This document shows positions 30,901-38,579 of a DNA stretch of 52,509 nt, in pieces (the stretch's first letter is position 1; each line of letters begins with the position of its first letter). Source of the DNA: Pseudomonas sp. RGM2987 (GTDB taxonomy: Bacteria > Pseudomonadota > Gammaproteobacteria > Pseudomonadales > Pseudomonadaceae). The stretch is taken from positions 1 to 52,509 of the forward strand of contig NZ_JALJDX010000189.1 of assembly GCF_022952855.1 (NCBI RefSeq). Direction: 5' to 3'. The translations under genes and the position numbers were made by a program. The notes beneath the pieces were generated by a model, which saw only the letters and a list, made by a program, of their open reading frames with translations, made no database searches and was not told the origin of the DNA.

Positions 30901-33900
30901 TGCTTCCAGCGGTTGGCGGCTCAGATCCAGGCTGTCGAGCTCCAGTACTCGGGCAGCACGCTCCAGGGGCAACTGCGCCGACAGGGTGGAATCGGTCAGC
31001 AACAACGTCAGCCCCGAATCCTCGATCAGGTACGCCAGGCGTTCACGGGGGTAGCTGATGTCCAGCGGCACATAGGCTGCGCCGGCCTTGAGCACCGCCA
31101 GTAGCGCAACGATCACCTGTTCACTGCGCGGCAACGCCACGCCGACCCGGGTTTCCGGAGCGACGCCCTGGCCGATCAAGGCGTGGGCCAACTGGTTCGC
31201 CCGGCGGTCGATCTCGCCATAGCTGAATCGCTGCCCGTCGAAGATCACCGCCGTGGCCTGGGGTTTCAACGCAGCCAGGTGGGCGATGCGCTGATGCACG
31301 GCGATATCGGTCGGGTACGGCTGCGGATGGTTGGCGGCCTGCTGATGGGCCTGTTCTGCCGCGCTGACCAGGGCGATTTCGCCCAGATTGCGCGTGGCCG
31401 ATTCAGCGAAACGCTCCAGCAACTGCCCCAGATGCTGGCTGATGCCTTCGATCGCTTCGGGGCTGAAGTGCGCCCGGTCGAAACTGTAATGCAGCGCCAG
31501 CGTCTGGCCAAGGGTCACGGCCACGCTCAGCGGGTAGTGGGTTTGCTCCAGATGAGAGACCTCGCCGAACGTTGCTCCTTGCCCGGCGCCATCCTTTAAG
31601 GCCTGGGCAATCGGGTAATTCTCGAACACCAGGATGTTGTCGAACAACGCCTCGCCGCCCTGCCCGGCCCAGCGCTGGATGTCGGCCAACGGCGTGTGCT
31701 CGAATTCCCGCAGGCTCAGGTTCTGCGCCTGTACCGTGTGCAGCCAGGCACCCACCGATTGATCCGGACGCGGCGCGGCGATCACCGGCAGAGTGTTAAT
31801 GAACAAGCCGATTTGTTGCTCGATGCCAGGCAGATCCGCCGGGCGCCCGGCCACGGTGGCACCAAAGGCGACGCTGTCGTGGCCGGTGTAGCGTTGCAAC
31901 AACAGCAGCCACGCCGCTTGCACCAAGGTGTTGAGGGTGACTTTCTGCTGGCGGGCAAACTGGGCCAGGGCTTGGGTGCGAGGCAGTTCCAGGGTCTGGA
32001 GATAATCGCCCCTGCCGCTCTGGACAGCGTCGGTGGACACAACCCGCGCCAACCGGGTCGGCTCCTGCAACATCGCCAACTGGCCGCTCCAGAACGCCTC
32101 GCTGCGTTGCGCGTCCTGGCGCTGCAACCAGCCGATGTAATCGCGATAGCGCCCGGCATTGGCCGCTGGCGGTTGGCCGTTGTAGCGCTGCAGCACTTCG
32201 CCCAGCAGTTGGGCATTGCTCCAGCCGTCCATGAGGATGTGGTGATGGGTGTAGATCAGGTGCCAGCGGTCAGCGCCGGTCTGCACCAGCACCAGGCGCA
32301 GCAGCGGTGCCCGGGCCAGGTCGAAGCCCTGGTGGCGCTCGGCGTCGGCACGCTGGTTCAAGGCCTCGGCGAGCTCCTCGCGCCCGCGCCAATCCACCAC
32401 CGTGAAGGGCAACCCGACCTGGCGCAGAACGATCTGCAACGGTTGTTCGAGACCCTGCCAGACAAAGCCGCTGCGCAGGATGTCCTGGGCGTCGAGGGTG
32501 GCTTGCCAGGCTGCGGCAAAACGCTGCGGATCGATGCCCTGGACGTCCACCCGCAACTGGTTGATGTACTCCCCCGCCGCCTGCTCGTACAGGGTGTGGA
32601 ACAGCAAACCTTGTTGCATCGGCGACAGCGGATAGAGGTCGTCGACTTGCCCCACCGCGACCGGCAGGCTGTCGAGTTGCGCCTGGGTGATATGCGCCAG
32701 CGGGAAATCCGACGGGGTCGCCTGCGGCGCTTCGAGGGCGCAGCAATGCTCGATCAGCGCGTCGAGTTCGGCGAGGTAGTCGGCGGCCAGGGTCTCGATG
32801 GTCTGGCGTTTGAACATCCGCTCGCTGAAGCCCCAGTTCAACGACAGCTCGCCGCCGTAGACCTGGCCCTCCACCGTCAGCCAGTTCGCCAGTGGCGCCC
32901 GGGCATGCTGCGCCGCGCCGCTGCCTTCGCTGGACGGCACGAACAGCGCAGCATCGTCGAACTGCCGGTCGAACTGGCCCAGATAATTGAAGGTGATGCG
33001 TGGCGCCGGCAAGGCCGCCAGTTCGCTGCGCACCGACGGTTCGCCCAGGTAACGCAGCACGCCGTAGCCCAGGCCCTTGTCCGGCACGGCGCGCAGTTGT
33101 TCCTTGATGCTTTTGAGCGATGCACCCAGCTGCGCAGCAGGACGCAGACTGACCGGGAACAGGCTGGTGAACCAGCCGACAGTGCGGGTCAGGTCCAGCC
33201 CGTCGAACAGGTCTTCACGGCCATGGCCTTCCAGCTGGATCAGCGTGTTGTCCTGACCGGTCCAGCGACAGATTGTGCGCGCCAGGGCGGTCAACAGCAG
33301 GTCGTTGACCTGGGTGCGGTAGGCCTTGGGCGCCTGTTGCAGCAGTTGGCGCGTGCGCTCGGCGTCCAGCCGCAGTTGGACCTTGCGTTCGTCGCACGCC
33401 AGCAGCGAGATGTCGGGGTAATCGCACGGCAGATTATCGGCAGGTGTTTTCGCCTGGGCGCGCCAGTAGTCGAGGCTGTCCATGAAGCGGTCGAGATGGC
33501 CGTGCAGCTGCGCGGACCATTGCCCATAGGCGCTGGTCCTGGCCGGTGGCTGGATCGGCTGGCCGCCCTGCAACGCGGCGTAGAAATCTTGCAGGTCTTC
33601 CAGCAACACGCGCCAGGAAACGCCGTCCACCACCAAGTGATGGATCGCCAGAAGCAGGCGCTGGCTGCCGTCGGCCATGTCCACCAGCAGCGCCCGCAGC
33701 AGCGGCCCGTCTTCCAGGTCGAGGCTGCGCTGGGCGTCGTCGCACAGGGCGTTGAGTTGTTCCGGCGAAGTTGCCTGGCGTTGCCACAACAGACTGTCCG
33801 CCGAGGGTTCGGCATAGGCCTGCTGCCATTGGCCGTTCACTTGGGCGAAGCGCAGGCGCAGGGCGTCGTGATGTTCGGTCAGTCGGGTCAGGGCCGTGTC

Positions 33901-36900
33901 CAGCGCCGCGACATCGAGCGGCGCCTGCGGCACCAGCAACAACGACTGGTTCCAGTGCTGACGCTCAGGAATGTCACGCTCGAAGAACCAATGCTGCACG
34001 GGCGTCAACGGTGCGCTGCCGCTGGCTGGCCCTTGCGCGACCGGGTGGCTGTCGCCCTGGCGCGCCACCAGCGCCAGGCTGCGCAGGGTCTGGTGCTGGA
34101 ACAGCGATTTAGGATTGAGCGCGATACCGGCCTGCCGCGCACGGCTGACCACTTGCATGGAGACGATGGAGTCGCCGCCCAGCTCGAAGAAATTGTCCTC
34201 CAGGCCGATGCTGTCGAGGTTCAGCACGTCTTGCCAGATCGCCGCGAGGGCTTTTTCCATCGAACTCTGAGGGGCGATGAATTCACGCTGCTGGGCGCTG
34301 CCGTCAATCGCCGGCAAGGCCTTGCGGTCGAGTTTGCCATTGGGGGTCAGCGGCAGGCTGGCGAGGAACAGCAAGTGCGCCGGCACCATGTAGTCCGGCA
34401 GATGCTCGCCCAGGGCCGCCTTGAGGGTTTCGCGCAGTTGCACCTGGGCTTCGACCTCCGCCAGCACGCTGGCATCGTTCGGCACGATGAACGCCACCAG
34501 TTGCGGGCCGTGCTCGGTGTCCTGGGCCAGTACGGCCAGCTCGCGCACCTGGGATTGTTGCAGCAGCCGCGCTTCGATTTCCCCCAGCTCGATACGGAAG
34601 CCGCGGATCTTCACCTGATGATCGATACGGCCGTGATATTCGAGCACGCCATCGCTGCGATAACGGCACAGGTCGCCGGTGCGATACAGCCGTTCGCCGG
34701 TTTTGGAGAACGGACTGGGCAGGTATTTCTCGGCGGTCATCGCCGCGCGTCCCAGGTAGCCACGGGTGATGCCCGCGCCGCTCAGGTACAGCTCAGCCGA
34801 GACGCCCTGCGGCACCGGTTGCAGGTCGGCGTCGAGCAGGTAGGCGGCGCTGTGCTTGAGCGGCCGGCCTATGTTCGCCGTACCGCCGACCGTGCGCCGG
34901 GTCCAGGTGGAATAGGTGGTGTCTTCCGAGGGGCCGTAGAGGTCGTAGACGTGCTCGACACCGTTAACCTGCGGGCCCTGTGAAACCTGTGGGAGCGAGC
35001 CTGCTCGCGATGGCGTCCTGTCAGTGGATACTGAATTGTCTGATCCACCGCTATCGCGAGCAGGCTCGCTCCCACAGGGGTACAGCACTTGAACCAGACT
35101 CTGCTTCAAAGGCTCGCCGGCCAGGTTGATGATCCGCACGCTGGCGGGGATCTCGCCGCTGCGCTGCAACGCGGCGATGGCCGAGGGCACGGTGTTGATC
35201 AGCCGTACCTGATCGCGGGCCGGCAGTTGCGGCAGCTCCAGGGCGTTGCGGGCGATGATCAGCGAGCCGCCGTTGGCCAGGGTGACGAACAGCTCCCAGA
35301 CCGACAGGTCGAAGCACACCGAGGTCGAGGCGAGCACGCCCTGGATGTCGTCACGGCTGTAGACCGAAGCGGACCAGTCGATCAGCGCCAGCACGTTGCG
35401 ATGGGCAATCGCCACGCCCTTGGGTTGGCCGGTGGAGCCGGAGGTGTAGATCACGTAGGCGAGGTTGTCCGGTGTGACCGTGGTGTCCGGCGAAGCCCGC
35501 GGATACCGCGTCAAGTCGATCTGATCGAGCAGCAACACCGCAGTCTCTTCAGGCACGGTCAACGTCGCCGCGACCGCCTGCTCGGTCAGCAACACCCGGG
35601 CGCGGCTGTCGTCGAGCATGTAGGCCACGCGCTCGGCCGGGTAATCCGGATCCAGCGGCACGTAGGCGCCACCGGCCTTGAGCACCGCCAGCAAGGCAAC
35701 CGGCAGCTGTTCGGAACGCGGCATCGCCACGCCCACCCGCACTTCCGGTCCCACGCCCAGTTCGATCAGTTTGTGGGCCAGGCGATTGGCGCGACCGTCG
35801 AGTTCGCTGTAGCTCAATCGGGTATGGGCGAAGGTCACCGCCAGGGCGTCCGGTGTGGCATCGGCTTGGCGGGCAATCAGTTGATGGATGCACAGGCTTT
35901 GTTCAAACGTCGGGTGCATCGGGTTCCAGTCGTGGATCAGGCGCTGGTATTCGTCGTCGGCCAACAACGGCAATTCGCCGACCAATGCCTGGGTGTCGGC
36001 GACCATGCCTTGCAGCAGGTGTGTCCAGTGCCGGGCCATGCGCTCAATGGTGCTCGCGTCGAACAGATCGTCGGCATAGGTCAACGCCGCGTGCAACTTG
36101 CCAGACTTCTCCCAGGTGTCGAGGGTCAGGTCGAATTGCGTGGTGCGGCTTTGCCACTCGAGCATCGACAGCTCCAGCCCCGAGGCGGTGCGGATGCTGG
36201 CGATGTCGGCGACCTGTGGCTGGTGGTTGTACATCACCTGGAACAGCGGCGTGTGGCTGAGGCTGCGCTCAAGCTTGAGGGCTTCCACCAGTTGCTCGAA
36301 TGGCAAGTCCTGGTGGGCCTGGGCGCCGAGGGCTGCTTGCTTGATCGAGCGCAGCAGTTCGTCGACACGGGTCTGGCCATGGAGCTCGCTGCGCAGCACC
36401 TGGGTGTTGACGAAGAAGCCGATCAGCCCTTCGGTTTCCGCCCGGTTGCGGTTGGCGATGGGCACGCCGACGCGGATATCGGTGTGGCCGGTGTAGCGAT
36501 GCAGCAGCACGTTGAACGCGCCGAGCAGCAGCATGAACAAGGTGATGTTGTGGCGCTGGGCCGTGCTGCGCAGTTGCTCGGCCAACGCCGGCGCCACGGC
36601 GAATTCGTAGCGCGTACCGCGATAGCTCGGCATGGCCGGGCGCGGGTGATCGATCGGCAGCTCCAGCACCGGATGTTCATCGCCCAGTTGCGCTTGCCAG
36701 TACGCCAGTTGCCGCGCCTGCTCGCCGGCCTCCAGCCAGCGCCGCTGCCATAGGGCGTAGTCGCTGTACTGGATCGGCAACTCAGGCAGTTGCGGGACAA
36801 GCCCCGCTTCAAAGGCGTCGTAGTAGCGGATGAATTCGTCGATCAGCACGTTCATCGACCAGCCGTCGGAGACGATGTGGTGCAGGGTCAGCAACAGCAC

Positions 36901-37425
36901 GTGTTCTTCGTCGTCGAGCTTGAGCAACTCGACTCGCAGCAATGGACCGCTGGACAGGTCAAAGGGACGCATCGACTGCTCGCTGGCGGCGTGGCGAACC
37001 GCCTGCTCGCGTTCATCCGCCGGCAAGGCGCTGAAGTCTTGATGGGCAATGCGTAGCACGCTGTCGGACGGCACTTGCTGGAGGCTGTCGTCAGCCTGGC
37101 GCTGGAACACCGTGCGCAGGGTTTCATGACGGGCCACCAGGCTGGCGAACGCCTGTTCCAGCGCCGGCAGGTTCAAAACGCCCTTGAGCCGCACCGCTCC
37201 CGGTAGGTTGTAGGCACCGCTTTCGGGCTCTAACTGCCAGAGAAACCACATGCGCTGCTGGGCATAGGACAGGGCCTGGCGATCCTCGGCCTCGACGCCT
37301 TGGGGAATGGGAAAACCGCTGAAGTCCACGCCCTCCTTGTCCAGGGCCGCCAGGAACATACGGCGCTTTTCCAGGGGCAACCCGATAAACCGGCGAGCGA
37401 GTTTCAAGGCGTCTTCAGCATTCAT
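24943..37425 (-). CDS. pvdI: NRPS, three modules (D-Ala, D-Orn/Lys-type, Gly), PvdI-like
   Basis: A 4160-residue synthetase ordered C-A-T-E, C-A-T-E, C-A-T. The N-terminus MNAEDALKLARRFIGLP resembles pyoverdine synthetase PvdI. The start at 37425 (ATG) is chosen for this; an upstream TTG at 37455 adds ten unlike residues. C1 (HHIVSDG, about 181) is an LCL domain, not a starter. A1 core is near 659, T1 (LGGDS) near 1084, E1 near 1261. DCL C2 (HHHILMDG) is near 1730, A2 near 2189, T2 near 2585, E2 near 2770. DCL C3 is near 3240, A3 near 3709, T3 (LGGHS) near 4095. Signatures read by eye are DLWNNALTYK (Ala), DGEACGGVTK (Orn/Lys family) and DILQLGLIWK (Gly). A REPIN is translated in frame near residues 783-813, between the LAGEPL and LYGPSE motifs of A1. 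A PvdS-like promoter precedes the gene. Pyoverdine assignment is inferred, since no chromophore or transport genes are in the window. Confidence 0.92.
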   Translation of the reverse strand: MNAEDALKLARRFIGLPLEKRRMFLAALDKEGVDFSGFPIPQGVEAEDRQALSYAQQRMWFLWQLEPESGAYNLPGAVRLKGVLNLPALEQAFASLVARHETLRTVFQRQADDSLQQVPSDSVLRIAHQDFSALPADEREQAVRHAASEQSMRPFDLSSGPLLRVELLKLDDEEHVLLLTLHHIVSDGWSMNVLIDEFIRYYDAFEAGLVPQLPELPIQYSDYALWQRRWLEAGEQARQLAYWQAQLGDEHPVLELPIDHPRPAMPSYRGTRYEFAVAPALAEQLRSTAQRHNITLFMLLLGAFNVLLHRYTGHTDIRVGVPIANRNRAETEGLIGFFVNTQVLRSELHGQTRVDELLRSIKQAALGAQAHQDLPFEQLVEALKLERSLSHTPLFQVMYNHQPQVADIASIRTASGLELSMLEWQSRTTQFDLTLDTWEKSGKLHAALTYADDLFDASTIERMARHWTHLLQGMVADTQALVGELPLLADDEYQRLIHDWNPMHPTFEQSLCIHQLIARQADATPDALAVTFAHTRLSYSELDGRANRLAHKLIELGVGPEVRVGVAMPRSEQLPVALLAVLKAGGAYVPLDPDYPAERVAYMLDDSRARVLLTEQAVAATLTVPEETAVLLLDQIDLTRYPRASPDTTVTPDNLAYVIYTSGSTGQPKGVAIAHRNVLALIDWSASVYSRDDIQGVLASTSVCFDLSVWELFVTLANGGSLIIARNALELPQLPARDQVRLINTVPSAIAALQRSGEIPASVRIINLAGEPLKQSLVQVLYPCGSEPARDSGGSDNSVSTDRTPSRAGSLPQVSQGPQVNGVEHVYDLYGPSEDTTYSTWTRRTVGGTANIGRPLKHSAAYLLDADLQPVPQGVSAELYLSGAGITRGYLGRAAMTAEKYLPSPFSKTGERLYRTGDLCRYRSDGVLEYHGRIDHQVKIRGFRIELGEIEARLLQQSQVRELAVLAQDTEHGPQLVAFIVPNDASVLAEVEAQVQLRETLKAALGEHLPDYMVPAHLLFLASLPLTPNGKLDRKALPAIDGSAQQREFIAPQSSMEKALAAIWQDVLNLDSIGLEDNFFELGGDSIVSMQVVSRARQAGIALNPKSLFQHQTLRSLALVARQGDSHPVAQGPASGSAPLTPVQHWFFERDIPERQHWNQSLLLVPQAPLDVAALDTALTRLTEHHDALRLRFAQVNGQWQQAYAEPSADSLLWQRQATSPEQLNALCDDAQRSLDLEDGPLLRALLVDMADGSQRLLLAIHHLVVDGVSWRVLLEDLQDFYAALQGGQPIQPPARTSAYGQWSAQLHGHLDRFMDSLDYWRAQAKTPADNLPCDYPDISLLACDERKVQLRLDAERTRQLLQQAPKAYRTQVNDLLLTALARTICRWTGQDNTLIQLEGHGREDLFDGLDLTRTVGWFTSLFPVSLRPAAQLGASLKSIKEQLRAVPDKGLGYGVLRYLGEPSVRSELAALPAPRITFNYLGQFDRQFDDAALFVPSSEGSGAAQHARAPLANWLTVEGQVYGGELSLNWGFSERMFKRQTIETLAADYLAELDALIEHCCALEAPQATPSDFPLAHITQAQLDSLPVAVGQVDDLYPLSPMQQGLLFHTLYEQAAGEYINQLRVDVQGIDPQRFAAAWQATLDAQDILRSGFVWQGLEQPLQIVLRQVGLPFTVVDWRGREELAEALNQRADAERHQGFDLARAPLLRLVLVQTGADRWHLIYTHHHILMDGWSNAQLLGEVLQRYNGQPPAANAGRYRDYIGWLQRQDAQRSEAFWSGQLAMLQEPTRLARVVSTDAVQSGRGDYLQTLELPRTQALAQFARQQKVTLNTLVQAAWLLLLQRYTGHDSVAFGATVAGRPADLPGIEQQIGLFINTLPVIAAPRPDQSVGAWLHTVQAQNLSLREFEHTPLADIQRWAGQGGEALFDNILVFENYPIAQALKDGAGQGATFGEVSHLEQTHYPLSVAVTLGQTLALHYSFDRAHFSPEAIEGISQHLGQLLERFAESATRNLGEIALVSAAEQAHQQAANHPQPYPTDIAVHQRIAHLAALKPQATAVIFDGQRFSYGEIDRRANQLAHALIGQGVAPETRVGVALPRSEQVIVALLAVLKAGAAYVPLDISYPRERLAYLIEDSGLTLLLTDSTLSAQLPLERAARVLELDSLDLSRQPLEAPQVKVDPQNLAYVIYTSGSTGNPKGVSVAHGPLAMHCQAIGERYEMRDSDCEFHFMSFAFDGAHERWLTSLTHGASLLIRDDSLWTPAQTFDAMHTHGVSVVAFPPVYLQQLAEHAEREGRPPKVRIYCFGGDAVPNASFERVKRALAPDFIINGYGPTETVVTPLIWKAGRDVTCGAAYAPIGSRIGDRSAYVLDADLNLLPQGMAGELYLGGTGLARGYLNRPGLTAERFVADPFSRHGGLLYRTGDLVRQRADGTFDYLDRIDNQVKIRGFRIELGEIEACLQALDGVREAVVVAQEGAAGSGKRLVAYVVADAPATAPDGFAEHLRAQLKATLPAHMVPAYLLILERLPLTPNGKLDRKNLPKPDASQLQQTYVAPRNAVEQRLADIWQDVLKLGQVGLRDNFFELGGDSIVSIQVVSRARQAGIHFTPKDLFQHQTIEALASVVQTGGSQPAVDQQPVTGETALLPIHQWFFAQAIPDRHHWNQSVMLKPTQVLDASLLEQALHALVAHHDGLRLEFSEQGKGWTARYRDVPEQGAESLLWQADVADLDALQALGNRAQRSLQLHGGALLRAVLANLADGSQRLLLVVHHLVVDGVSWRILFEDLQNAYRQLLAGKTVQLPAKTHALRRWAEALQAHAASAALQAELSFWQQQLQGADAALPWDNPQGGQQHCQARVIRTRLDKSLTRQLLQQAPAAYRTQVNDLLLTALARVMVRWTGDDSVLVQLEGHGREELFAEVDLTRTVGWFTSLYPARLTPAADLGASLKQIKEQLRAIPDKGIGFGALAHLGDEQARQTLRALPTPQLTFNYLGQFDASFNGAADALFVPTGESGGEELNLQGPLGSPLALDGKVFDGELDLSWTFSGALFDSATIQRLADDYTQELSALISHCCDDRHRGVTPSDFPLARLTQVQLDRLVPQPQAVDDVYPLSPMQQGMLFHSLLGQGAGDYINQMRLDAEGLDPQRFRAAWQAVVDAHDILRSGFVWQGDLEQPLQVVQRQVDVPFRLLDWREQPDCAGALQTLADEERDLGVDLGCAPLMRLVLVRTGPARYHLIYTNHHILMDGWSSAQLLGEVLQHYRGEAVPRPTGRYRDYIAWLQRQDAALGERFWTQQLRTLEEPVHLAQVFARPATTAAATAYAHHHLQLDATQTRRLAEFARASKVTVNTLVQAAWLLLLQRYTGKSCVAFGATVAGRPADLIGVEGQIGLFINTLPVIASPRAEQSLGDWLQQVQGLNLALREFEHSALFDIQRWAGLGGEALFDNILVFENYPISEVLAQGASERMRFGAVDNLEQTHYPLTLLVSLGERLAVQFSYQCASFAQDSVEQIGLHLQRLLVQMIDAGQRPLGELSLLDPQELQQQLHSWNATAADYPAERCIHRLFEAQVRRTPDAPALVFAGQSLSYAELNTRANRLARRLLERGVGPDQLVGIALDRGVEMIVSLLAVLKAGGAYVPLDPQYPADRLAHMIEDSGLQWLLTQASELQRLSIPDGVQTLLAAALDDPFDGASPVDPQVQVEGDNLCYAIYTSGSTGKPKSVMVRHEALVNFVSSMVREPGLCARDRVLSLTTFSFDIFGLELYGALLSGACVVLVDRQTAHDPQALLQTIERQQVSVVQATPSTWRMLLDHPAAAALAGRKCLCGGEALAEDLAERLLAVGGEVWNLYGPTETTIWSAAHRLTEEQRLPCLGRPIANTSLYILGEHFAPNPVGLSGELLIGGDGLARGYHARAALTAERFLPDPFGNGTRLYRTGDLARQRGDGVIEYLGRLDHQVKIRGFRIELGEIEACLLAQDSIREAVVVPQPGPGGMQLVAYLIAAQPQATELALLRETLKAQLAPLLPDYMIPAQWVLLERFPLTPNGKLDRKALPQPDATQRLRAYAAPEGALEQSVAAIWQDVLKLERVGRDDNFFELGGHSLLATQATARLQMEQGAAVPLDLLFSTASLAEYAERLTAHLTPHSSEDLSEMHDFLADLETL
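34986..35078 (-). repeat. REPIN in frame within A1 of the first NRPS
   Basis: A 93-bp (31-codon) palindrome of the CTGTGGGAGCGAGCCTGCTC family. It lies inside the Ala adenylation domain and is read as CGSEPARDSGGS onward. It has the same phase and orientation as the two copies in the last NRPS, but a different site, between the 299-301 pocket segment and the YGPSE motif. Confidence 0.92.
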
Positions 37426-37482
37426 TTCTGGGGTATCCGGAATCAGTGGGCACAAGGCACAGAGGCAAGTCGTCCCTATAAA

Positions 37483-37507
37483 ACGAATGCAGACCGGAAA
37501 AATTAGC
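37483..37507 (-). promoter_or_regulatory. Candidate PvdS-type promoter for the NRPS operon
   Basis: On the minus strand GCTAATT is followed after 15 nt by CGTTTTAT. The known PvdS iron-starvation box is TAAAT-N16-CGT, so this has one mismatch and spacing one short. It lies about 58 bp before the NRPS start, which suits a short 5' leader. The matching element upstream of the thioesterase supports it. Confidence 0.5.
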
Positions 37508-37564
37508 GGTTGGGAATGGGTATCAGGAAGAGCATCCCGATACAGGACAGATCACAGAAAAACC

Positions 37565-37687
37565 TGTGGCGAGGGGATTTATCCCCGTTGGACTGCGAAG
37601 CAGTCCTTCTGGAAGGAAACCGGATCCGAAGACCGACAGGTTTTGGGGCTGCTGCGCAACCCAACGGGGATAAATCCCCTCGCCACA
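37565..37687. repeat. Paired REP element (GGCGAGGGGATTTATCCCC class)
   Basis: Inverted arms TGTGGCGAGGGGATTTATCC and complement flank inner stems around GGACTGCGAAGCAGTCC and GGCTGCTGCGCAACCC. It lies between the thioesterase stop and the NRPS promoter. Confidence 0.85.
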
Positions 37688-37713
37688 ACAGCGGGGCTGG
37701 GTGAATCAGGGAG

Positions 37714-38448
37714 TCAAGCGCTGGCCGCCAGGCCATGGCGCCGATGGTGCCCGCTCAACTGATCCTTGATCAGCCGCAGCACCCGGGCCTCGTGCTCATG
37801 GATGAAAAAATGCCCACCGGCCAGCATGTCCAGGGAAAAGCTGCCGGTGGTTTCCCGGCGCCAGCCCATCAGTTGCTCGGTGGTGGCCTTGTCGGTGGTG
37901 CCGCCGAGCACGTGCACCGGACAATCGAGGGGCGCTCGCAGGCGCGGCTGGAAGCGTCCGCACAGCAGAAAGTCGGCCCGCAGCACCGGCAGGGTCAGCG
38001 CCATGAGCTCTTCGTTGGCCAGGATCTCCTCGCTGGTGCCGTTGAGGGTGCGCAACTGGTCGATCAGCTCGGCGTCGGTTTTCGGCACGGCGAACTCCCG
38101 GTCGTAGTCGGCCCGCAGGGTCGGCGCCGCGGTGCCCGAGGCAAACAGCGCCAGTGGCGGCGGGCAACCCAGTTCCCGCAGGGCATGGGCCAGCTCACAG
38201 GCCAGCAACGCACCCAGGCTGTGACCGAACAAGGCATACGGCGCCTGGAGCGTCGGCCGCAGCTCCCGGGCCAGTTGCAGCGCCAACGCCGCCATGTCGG
38301 TCTGCAACGGCTCATCGAAGCGCGCCCCGCGCCCCGGCAGCTCTACCGGCTGGACCTGCATCCATGACGGCAATTTACGCCGCCAGCGGCTGTACACCAT
38401 CGCGCTGGCGCCGGAATAAGGCAGGCACAGCAGGGTCAGTTGGGTCAC
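37714..38448 (-). CDS. Type II thioesterase (NRPS editing)
   Basis: A 244-residue alpha/beta hydrolase of the GrsT family, the usual size for these enzymes. The N-terminal LCLPYSGASAMVYSRW, the nucleophile motif GHSLGALLA and the late GGHFF histidine are all visible. Such enzymes remove wrongly loaded groups from NRPS carrier domains. The GTG at 38448 is chosen because GGAGAA lies about 8 nt upstream and the LTLLCLPYSG strand follows directly; the longer form to 38514 has no family match. It lies upstream of the NRPS operon on the same strand and has its own PvdS-like box. It could be the PvdG-equivalent. It is not a substitute in sequence type for the integrated TE that the NRPS lacks. Confidence 0.9.
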   Translation of the reverse strand: MTQLTLLCLPYSGASAMVYSRWRRKLPSWMQVQPVELPGRGARFDEPLQTDMAALALQLARELRPTLQAPYALFGHSLGALLACELAHALRELGCPPPLALFASGTAAPTLRADYDREFAVPKTDAELIDQLRTLNGTSEEILANEELMALTLPVLRADFLLCGRFQPRLRAPLDCPVHVLGGTTDKATTEQLMGWRRETTGSFSLDMLAGGHFFIHEHEARVLRLIKDQLSGHHRRHGLAASA

Positions 38449-38483
38449 TGCGGTTTTCTCCGATCGGTCGTGTATGAAAGATA

Positions 38484-38507
38484 ACGAAGCTGCAACATAG
38501 CGAATTA
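38484..38507 (-). promoter_or_regulatory. Candidate PvdS-type promoter for the type II thioesterase
   Basis: On the minus strand CTAATT is followed after 16 nt by CGTTAT, fitting TAAAT-N16-CGT with one mismatch. It lies about 36 bp before the GTG start. It shares CTAATT and TTCGTT with the element upstream of the NRPS gene. Confidence 0.5.
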
Positions 38508-38579
38508 GTCGCAATCGATGTCGCCGCCACGCAATCCTATACTGGCGGCATCCGATTCACTTCACCCAAGGAGAACGCC

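Noticed and set aside
34986..35078. CRISPR-like or transposon insertion
   Set aside because: It is a single palindrome of a known REPIN type, without repeat-spacer array, transposase or disrupted frame.
24943..37425. Lipopeptide synthetase
   Set aside because: The first C domain is LCL, not a starter type, there is no tandem TE at the end, and the first residues match PvdI.
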